DNA of 41,147 bases from assembly GCA_903823865.1 (NCBI GenBank), contig CAIJUJ010000005.1:1-41147 (forward strand). Reading direction: 5' to 3'. The position numbers were made by a program, and so were the translations under genes. This DNA is from an uncultured bacterium. GTDB taxonomy: Bacteria; Patescibacteriota; Minisyncoccia; Phycocordibacterales; GWA1-40-21. The notes beneath the pieces are model-generated. The model saw nothing but the letters and a program-made list of their open reading frames with translations, did not search any database and was not told the origin of the DNA. Positions 8,297 to 14,561 of the stretch are shown in pieces (positions within the stretch are counted from its first letter, which is position 1; each line of letters opens with the position of its first letter).

Positions 8297-9979
8297 ATGG
8301 TAGATTTTGATGAAGAAAAACAGAACAAACACCTCGAAGAAATGAGGAAAAACGAGGAAGAAGACGTATCGAGAATTTTAGCTGGACGTTATGGCTACAA
8401 CTATTTAGATTTAAGTACTATTCCGATAAACAGCGATGCTCTAAGAATATTAAATGAGGAAGAATCTCGTGCCACTAACACGGCAATTTTTCAGATGGTT
8501 GGTAAAAAAATTCAAGTTGCAATTATATCTCCCAATGATGAAAAAACCATGTCTGTGTTAAACAGATTATCAGATCAAGGATACTTCCCCACAGCCCATA
8601 TGGTCTCAAAAAAAAGTTTGGAAAAAGCATGGAGCAGATATAAAGATTTGTCATACTCTTCGGAAAGTACCGCTGGAACTTTTGATATCGCCACGGAAAA
8701 TGTTGTTAACCTTATGGAAAAGGTCAAACACATTGCTGATATTGAAAAACTAACAAATGATCTCTTGGGTGTAAAGCAAACTTATAGAATTTCTAAAATT
8801 ATGGAAATAATGCTCGCGGGGGCTCTTGCTCTTGGTGCTTCGGATGTGCACATTGAACCGGAAGAAAAAGATGTGAGGATGAGATTTAGAATTGATGGCG
8901 TTTTGCTTGATACTTTTGTTTTCGATAAGAGCACATACAATTTATTACTTTCAAGAATCAAGCTTCTTTCTGGTTTAAAATTAAACGTAAAAGATGAGGC
9001 GCAGGATGGCCGTTTTAGTATTAAAATCAAAGACAACAATATTGAAATCAGAACATCTGTGATACCTGGCGCATATGATGAGTCTATCGTTATGAGACTT
9101 TTGAATCCAAAATCAATCGCAGTTTCTTTGGAACAACTTGGTATTGAAAAAAGGACTCTAGATATTTTAATTGAACAAATTAACAAACCAAACGGTATGC
9201 TTTTGATAACCGGCCCTACCGGCTCTGGTAAGACAACAACACTTTATGCGTTTATGAGAAAAATTTATTCTCCTGATATAAAAATTATTACGATTGAAGA
9301 TCCGGTTGAGTACCACTTAGATGGCATTGTCCAAACTCAAGTTGAAGAAGAAAAAGGTTACACTTTTCTTGCAGGGCTCCGTGCAGCAATGAGACAAGAC
9401 CCCGACGTAATAATGGTGGGAGAAATTCGAGATCCAGAAACAGCTGCCACTGCAATTCAGGCCGCTCTTACTGGGCACTTGGTATTTTCAACACTCCACA
9501 CCAACTCTGCTGCTGGTGCATTTCCAAGACTTATTGACCTCGGTGTAAATCCAAAAACAATTCCGTCTGCCATGCACGTCGCTATGGCACAAAGACTTTT
9601 GAGAAAACTTTGTGACTTCTGTAAAGTTGAGAAAAAACCAGATGAAAAAGAAAAGAAAATTATCGCAGAAACACTGGAAAGTATTCATGATAAAACATAT
9701 CTAGACGGAATTCAGAAAGAAAAAATATTTGAAGCAAAAGGTTGTGAAAAATGTAACGGAACGGGTTATAAAGGTAGAATCGCTATTGTTGAAGCTATAC
9801 TTTCGACAAAAGAAATTGAAGAAGCTATTGTAAACAATGCGTCTGATAGAGAAATTAAAGAGGTTGCTATATCACAAAATATTCTTGATATGAAACAAGA
9901 TGGCATTTTAAAAGTGTTGAAAGGAATAAGCTCAATAGATGAGCTTGGAAGGGTTATAGACCTTGAACAACAAGTTTAA
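8297..9979 (+). CDS. pilB: Type IV pilus assembly / type II secretion ATPase (PilB/GspE family)
   Basis: Walker A GPTGSGKTTTLYAF, VGEIRDPETAATAIQAALTGHLVFSTLHTN, four-Cys motif CDFC...CEKC. Confidence 0.95.
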   Translation: MVDFDEEKQNKHLEEMRKNEEEDVSRILAGRYGYNYLDLSTIPINSDALRILNEEESRATNTAIFQMVGKKIQVAIISPNDEKTMSVLNRLSDQGYFPTAHMVSKKSLEKAWSRYKDLSYSSESTAGTFDIATENVVNLMEKVKHIADIEKLTNDLLGVKQTYRISKIMEIMLAGALALGASDVHIEPEEKDVRMRFRIDGVLLDTFVFDKSTYNLLLSRIKLLSGLKLNVKDEAQDGRFSIKIKDNNIEIRTSVIPGAYDESIVMRLLNPKSIAVSLEQLGIEKRTLDILIEQINKPNGMLLITGPTGSGKTTTLYAFMRKIYSPDIKIITIEDPVEYHLDGIVQTQVEEEKGYTFLAGLRAAMRQDPDVIMVGEIRDPETAATAIQAALTGHLVFSTLHTNSAAGAFPRLIDLGVNPKTIPSAMHVAMAQRLLRKLCDFCKVEKKPDEKEKKIIAETLESIHDKTYLDGIQKEKIFEAKGCEKCNGTGYKGRIAIVEAILSTKEIEEAIVNNASDREIKEVAISQNILDMKQDGILKVLKGISSIDELGRVIDLEQQV

Positions 9980-9984
9980 GTGTG

Positions 9985-10261
9985 TTTTAAAAAAAAGATA
10001 GCTTGCAAAAGTTCTAAACAATACTAATATAAAAAACAAGAGAGTGTTCAAAACATAAATCTCTAAGCAATACTTTAAACCTGGCGGTAAAAAGTTAAAT
10101 TAGTTTTTAAGGATAACCTCAGCAGTATTTCCGAAGAAATAAAACCAAAATGTCCTTGAAAAAGAACCCGTATGCTCTTGCGAGCACAATTGTTTAGAGA
10201 TTTATATTCAGAACGTCAAACAAAATCCGAGGAGAAATAAAAAATGCCCCTCATAGGCTCT
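9985..10261 (-). ncRNA. Candidate structured non-coding RNA, family unassigned
   Basis: Minus-strand promoter TTGACA-N16-TATACT (10268-10295) followed by a closing stem (10055-10071/10189-10205) enclosing four hairpins with GCAA, UUUC, UUCG and GCCA loops; 3' end uncertain, U-run at about 9990-9998. Confidence 0.5.
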
Positions 10262-10267
10262 GAAAAG

Positions 10268-10295
10268 AGTATATCATGGAATAAAATTATGTCAA
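10268..10295 (-). promoter_or_regulatory. Sigma70-type promoter TTGACA-N16-TATACT for the candidate ncRNA
   Basis: TGTCAA at 10290-10295 and AGTATA at 10268-10273 on the + strand. Confidence 0.65.
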
Positions 10296-10304
10296 GAAAA
10301 ATTT

Positions 10305-10400
10305 ACCCGCACACCTATTTTTTACTTGAAAACTAGATTATAATGAGTAAAATAAGGCTAAAATGACAAGACCAGAAAACAAAAAAATAGGTGTGCGGGT
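10305..10400 (+). promoter_or_regulatory. Inverted repeat flush with a candidate ruvB start codon
   Basis: ACCCGCACACCTATTTTTT (10305-10323) vs AAAAAATAGGTGTGCGGGT (10382-10400), perfect 19 bp. Confidence 0.8.
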
Positions 10401-11418
10401 GAATAAAAAAACAACTGAACACCAGGACAATAATGTTAATGGTGATGAGAAATTTTTAGATCAAACATTAAGACCGAATTCTTGGGTTGAGTACATTGGC
10501 CAGCAAAATATCAAAGATAACCTTAAAATTTTATTAAAAGCAGCCGAACAAAGAAAACATCCACCTGAACATTTACTTTTTTATGGTCCTCCAGGACTTG
10601 GAAAAACAACTCTTGCGAATCTTATTGCAAAAGAAACTCGTGCTCAATTAAAATCTACTTCCGGTCCAGCAATTGAAAAAGTTGGCGACCTCGCATCAAT
10701 TCTTACAAATCTTTCTCCGGGAGATATTCTTTTTATTGATGAAATTCACAGACTAAACAAAACGATAGAAGAAGTTCTTTACCCTGCTATGGAAACTGGT
10801 TCGCTAGATATTATTATTGGAAAAGGTCCGTCTGCTCGCACAATTCAACTTGATCTTCCCCCATTTACTTTGATCGCAGCCACGACAAGAATTGCAATGT
10901 TGTCTGCTCCGCTTCGCTCTCGTTTTTCTGGCGGGGTATTTAAGCTCGAATTTTATTCAGATGATGAAATAGAAAAAATAATTGAACGTTCTGCAAAAAT
11001 TCTTAGAGTAGAAATTGATTCTGAAGCCAAAAAAGAGATTGCAAAAAGAAGCCGAAGCACTCCAAGAACTGCAAACTATCTTTTGAAAAGAGGGCGCGAT
11101 TTGGCTCAAGTAAAAGAGAAAAATTTAACAAACGATATAGTAAAAGAGGCTTTAAATATGCTAAATATTGATGAATTAGGCTTAAACAATGAAGATAGAG
11201 CCATGCTTACAATTATTGAAGACAAATTTAATGGTGGGCCTGTAGGACTTAATACTCTAGCCGCCGCACTTTCAGAAGAGCAAGCAACAATAGAAGATGT
11301 TTACGAACCTTATCTTCTAAAACTTGGCCTTATAGAAAGAACACCACGAGGAAGAACCGTAACAGACAGAGCTAGAAAACATTTGGGTAAAAAATTAAAA
11401 GGTTTGGATTTAAAATAA
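10363..11418 (+). CDS. ruvB: Holliday junction branch migration helicase RuvB
   Basis: LRPNSWVEYIGQ, FYGPPGLGKTTLANLIA, FIDEIHRL, TTRIAMLSAPLRSRF; true start may be GTG at 10399. Confidence 0.97.
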   Translation: MTRPENKKIGVRVNKKTTEHQDNNVNGDEKFLDQTLRPNSWVEYIGQQNIKDNLKILLKAAEQRKHPPEHLLFYGPPGLGKTTLANLIAKETRAQLKSTSGPAIEKVGDLASILTNLSPGDILFIDEIHRLNKTIEEVLYPAMETGSLDIIIGKGPSARTIQLDLPPFTLIAATTRIAMLSAPLRSRFSGGVFKLEFYSDDEIEKIIERSAKILRVEIDSEAKKEIAKRSRSTPRTANYLLKRGRDLAQVKEKNLTNDIVKEALNMLNIDELGLNNEDRAMLTIIEDKFNGGPVGLNTLAAALSEEQATIEDVYEPYLLKLGLIERTPRGRTVTDRARKHLGKKLKGLDLK

Positions 11419-11433
11419 ATTTTATATAAAAAT

Positions 11434-11964
11434 ATGAGTGGACACAATAAATTTTCAAAAATAAAAAGGCTTAAAGCAAAAACCGACGCACAAAAAAGTG
11501 CTGTGTTTACAAAATATGCAAAACTTTTGCAGATGGAAGCAAAGAAAGCAAACGGAAATATTACCTCACCAGGATTAAAAGCTGCAATTGAAAGAGCAAA
11601 AGCTGCTGATATGCCAAATGACAATATTGATAGAGCAATTAAAAAAGCTGTCGGTGCTGGTGCTGAACAAATGGAAGAAGTGACTTATGAAGCATACGGC
11701 CCAGGTGGAGTAGCGATTATTATTGAAGGACTTACATCAAATAAAAATAGAGCGGCTGCAGAAATTAAACATATTTTATCTTTAAATGATACTTCACTCG
11801 CAAGTTCTGGTAGTGCTTCATGGGCATTTGATAAAAAACCAGAAGGTTGGATTCCAAAAATGATGACTCAGGTGTCAGAAGAAGATACACCTAAATTGGA
11901 AAAATTGATTGAGGATTTGGAGAATAATGAAGATGTGCAAGAGGTTTATACGAATGCTGAATAA
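11434..11964 (+). CDS. YebC/PmpR-family protein, shortened
   Basis: MSGHNKFSKIKRLKAKTDAQKSAVFTKYAK, YEAYGPGGVAIIIEGLTSNKNRA, ending LIEDLENNEDVQEVYTNAE; 176 aa. Confidence 0.92.
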   Translation: MSGHNKFSKIKRLKAKTDAQKSAVFTKYAKLLQMEAKKANGNITSPGLKAAIERAKAADMPNDNIDRAIKKAVGAGAEQMEEVTYEAYGPGGVAIIIEGLTSNKNRAAAEIKHILSLNDTSLASSGSASWAFDKKPEGWIPKMMTQVSEEDTPKLEKLIEDLENNEDVQEVYTNAE

Positions 11965-12082
11965 TTAGACCCCGTACAAAGTCTGTCTAGAATAAATTTT
12001 TAATGAGATTCTATCTGCAAATTCGCCTTCGGCTTTGTTTAGTTATAAATTAGTATTTATTTAGGACTTTTAACGGGTTCAC

Positions 12083-12119
12083 AAAAAATATAGTCGTGTA
12101 TCAACACTCCTTATTTTTT
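12083..12119 (+). terminator. Possible terminator-like hairpin downstream of the yebC-like gene
   Basis: AAAAAATA-tagtc-GTGT-atca-ACAC-tcct-TATTTTTT. Confidence 0.35.
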
Positions 12120-12227
12120 GGAAGTTATCAACAGTTTTGACTATTTGCATTTTTTTTAAAATTTTAGAGAATGTATCTAATAGCTCTGTTTTGGGCAATT
12201 TTATAAAAGTAAATTTGCTAAATTAAA

Positions 12228-12473
12228 ATGAAGAAAAATAGCAAGATGAAAAAAACAAAAAAAATAGAAGAAAAAAAAGTTGAGGAAGTAAAAAAGGTTG
12301 GAGGCGAAGAGGAAACCGAAAAAGAATCTGGTACTTTGTCTGACGGTGTTCTCGATGCCTTTGATGAAGTTGCACCTGTTGACCCTCTCCTTGAAGAAGA
12401 GGAAGTTCTGCCTGGAGAAGAGGAGGAAGACGATATAGACTCTGGAGATTATAGACCATTAAATGAGTGGTAG
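12228..12473 (+). CDS. Small charged (K/E-rich) hypothetical protein
   Basis: 81 aa ORF, Lys-rich N-terminus, acidic C-terminus, followed by a strong terminator. Confidence 0.6.
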   Translation: MKKNSKMKKTKKIEEKKVEEVKKVGGEEETEKESGTLSDGVLDAFDEVAPVDPLLEEEEVLPGEEEEDDIDSGDYRPLNEW

Positions 12474-12518
12474 AAAATTAGTATCAGTATTTAGTATATA
12501 GAATATAGTATAAATACA

Positions 12519-12549
12519 AAAAGGGCGCCCACAAAGTGGTCGCCCTTTT
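12519..12549. terminator. Bidirectional intrinsic terminator
   Basis: AAAAGGGCGCCCAC-aaa-GTGGTCGCCCTTTT. Confidence 0.85.
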
Positions 12550-12554
12550 ATTTA

Positions 12555-13031
12555 TTAGTAATTTTTTTCACTCGCGAAGTATGTAAGCCCAACAGCTATT
12601 GCATCGTATTCGTCATCATATTTTATTTTTGATTTGATTTTAATTAATTTTTCTACCATATATGTAACTTGTTCTTTATCAGAGCTACCATAGCCAGTAA
12701 CAGCAATTTTTATCGCCATAGGAGAAAATTCCACAACTCTAAGTCCAAGCTTCGATGCAACATAGAGCATCACCCCCCTGGCTTCAGCAACCAACATCCC
12801 AGTTTTCTGATTATTTTTAAAAAACAAAGTTTCTATTGCCATTGCTTCAGGTTTGTATTTTTTTATTAATTTTTCAATTTCCTCTCCTATGAGTTTAAGT
12901 CTTTCCGCGTGAGGAATTTTTGCTGAGGTTTTAAAACATTCAGAAAATAATAAAACTTCTTCTCTAGAAGTTTTTTCTATAATTGCCACACCCATTCTTT
13001 CGTATCCTGGGTCTATTGCTATGACTTTCAT
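12555..13031 (-). CDS. ruvC: Holliday junction endodeoxyribonuclease RuvC
   Basis: MKVIAIDPGYERMGVAIIE, AIETLFFKNNQKT, ARGVMLYVAS, DEYDAIAVGLTY; ATG at 13031 preferred over the ORF-track start at 13049. Confidence 0.94.
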   Translation of the reverse strand: MKVIAIDPGYERMGVAIIEKTSREEVLLFSECFKTSAKIPHAERLKLIGEEIEKLIKKYKPEAMAIETLFFKNNQKTGMLVAEARGVMLYVASKLGLRVVEFSPMAIKIAVTGYGSSDKEQVTYMVEKLIKIKSKIKYDDEYDAIAVGLTYFASEKNY

Positions 13032-13172
13032 CCGGTAGTGAAATTTCAAATTGTTTTTATATTGCTATATATATACAATTTAAAACTTAAATTTATATTT
13101 GCTAATAATATCTCGACTCTCACTAATCCCTACTAAAAACAAAAGCAATGATTTGAAATTCTACTACCGGAT
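13030..13172 (-). promoter_or_regulatory. 143-bp inverted-repeat element filling the tyrS-ruvC gap, flush with the ruvC start codon
   Basis: ATCCGGTAGTGAAATTTCAAAT (13030-13051) vs ATTTGAAATTCTACTACCGGAT (13151-13172), 20/22 complementary. Confidence 0.8.
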
Positions 13173-13177
13173 TCATA

Positions 13178-14377
13178 TTAAATAGTAATTTTTAAAAATC
13201 TTTTCTTCCCCACTTTAATAGTAATATCGCTAGATATTTTATAATTCACATTAGTAATTTTTTCTCCTGAAACTGCATTGCTGACAGCATTTTCTGTTAT
13301 AAGTCTTCTAAAATCACTTTTTGAAGCAACTATTTTCTTTTCAGCTAAAACATCAATGAGTAATTTACCATTTTCTGTTTTTATTTCTTCAATATTTTCT
13401 GGCAACCCTCCTTTTTGGAAAGTTTCAATAAAATTTTTCTCTGCTTTGTCTGCTTTTTCTTGATTATAATAAACTTTTATAATTTCTTTGGCTAAAATAA
13501 TTTTTATATCGCGAGGATTAACTCCATTTTCCAAATCTTTTTTATATTTTTCAATATCTTCAACTGAGACATCCGTACAAATTTCAAATGAAGGTAAAAT
13601 CATCCCGTCTGTCCAACTCATAACTTTCCCAAACATTTCAAATTCATCATCTGCCATAGAAATAGCATTCCCATCTGTTTTCCCCATTTTCTTTCCAGAA
13701 GTGTCTTCTAAAAGTTTTAAAGTAATAACAAATTTTTCTTTTCCTGCTATTTCTTTCATTAAATTTCTACCGGCAAGCATATTAAAAGTCTGATCATTCC
13801 CACCAATTTCTCCGTCAACGTCCATTTTGACAGAATCATATCCTTGCATTAATGGGTATAAAAATTCATGTAAATATATTGGCTTATTTTCTTTAATTCT
13901 TTTTTGAAACATATCTCTTTCAAGCATTTGCTGAACTGTCATTTTTGAAGCCAAAGAAATAACATCAGAAAAATTCATTTTTGATAGCCATTTTGAATTA
14001 TATTTTAATTTTGCTCCACCAAAACCAAACTTCAAAAACTTTGATGCTTGTTTTTTATATAATTTACAATTATTTAAAACTTGTTGTCTGGTAAGTTGTT
14101 TCCTTGTAGCGGTCTTATCTGATGGGTCACCTATCATCGCAGTAAAATCACCTATCAAAAGAATAACTTCATGACCAAGTTTTTGAAATTCGCCAAGTTT
14201 TCTTATGGGAATAGCATGCCCCATGTGCATTAATCCTGTTGGATCTACACCGAGATACATTTTTAATTTTTTACCACCTAAAAGTTGTTTTTTAACAAAC
14301 TCTTTGTTTGGAAAAATATTTTCAACACCACGTGTCAAAAAATCTTCTATTTTTTTAGGATCTGTATTGATTTTCAT
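13178..14377 (-). CDS. tyrS: Tyrosyl-tRNA synthetase
   Basis: YLGVDPTGLMHMGHAIPIRKL, DFTAMIGDPS, EIGGNDQTFNMLAGR, KMGKTDGNAI, C-terminal S4-like domain; ATG at 14377 preferred over TTG at 14392. Confidence 0.94.
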   Translation of the reverse strand: MKINTDPKKIEDFLTRGVENIFPNKEFVKKQLLGGKKLKMYLGVDPTGLMHMGHAIPIRKLGEFQKLGHEVILLIGDFTAMIGDPSDKTATRKQLTRQQVLNNCKLYKKQASKFLKFGFGGAKLKYNSKWLSKMNFSDVISLASKMTVQQMLERDMFQKRIKENKPIYLHEFLYPLMQGYDSVKMDVDGEIGGNDQTFNMLAGRNLMKEIAGKEKFVITLKLLEDTSGKKMGKTDGNAISMADDEFEMFGKVMSWTDGMILPSFEICTDVSVEDIEKYKKDLENGVNPRDIKIILAKEIIKVYYNQEKADKAEKNFIETFQKGGLPENIEEIKTENGKLLIDVLAEKKIVASKSDFRRLITENAVSNAVSGEKITNVNYKISSDITIKVGKKRFLKITI

Positions 14378-14497
14378 CCCGTTAGTGATCAAAGTGTTAT
14401 GAATTTAACTTTAATCTGTTTAATATTTTATGATTCATTAAAATCACCCGTTCTGACTGTTCTGACGGAAATTAAAATTTCCTATCTCTAACGGGAT
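14376..14497 (-). promoter_or_regulatory. Inverted-repeat leader element flush with the tyrS start codon
   Basis: ATCCCGTTAG (14376-14385) vs CTAACGGGAT (14488-14497), perfect 10 bp; internal CCCGTT at 14447-14452 offers an alternative pairing. Confidence 0.65.
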
Positions 14498-14561
14498 CAT
14501 ATACTAAATCTATCATAATTGATGGTTTTTTTCTATCTTTTAAAATGTTATAATCTTTTTT

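Noticed and set aside
8782-9186. Antisense ORFs over real genes (for example 8782-9186, 16217-16639, 26219-26599, 30299-30763, 30983-31426)
   Set aside because: All lie opposite long confidently identified genes and show low-complexity mirror translations, consistent with ORF-caller noise.
9985-10261. Candidate ncRNA as tmRNA, RNase P RNA or SRP RNA
   Set aside because: No tRNA-like T-arm/CCA end, no GAGGAAAGUCC/P4 signature and no GGUCCGGAAGGAAGCA motif by eye; needs cmscan to be certain.
10243-10332. Small ORF MPLIGSEKSISWNKIMSRKIYPHTYFLLEN with an SD-like AGGAG upstream
   Set aside because: It overlaps the antisense promoter and the ruvB inverted repeat; no independent coding support, so reported only as non-coding structure.
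12125-12133. Isolated TTATCAACA as a DnaA box
   Set aside because: Single occurrence, unphased; the 9-mer also occurs inside polA coding sequence (about 4322-4330), so isolated copies are uninformative.
13030-14497. The three start-codon repeats as copies of one MITE
   Set aside because: Internal sequences and most of the arms differ between the three loci, so simple copy-paste is not supported within this window; left open pending a genome search.
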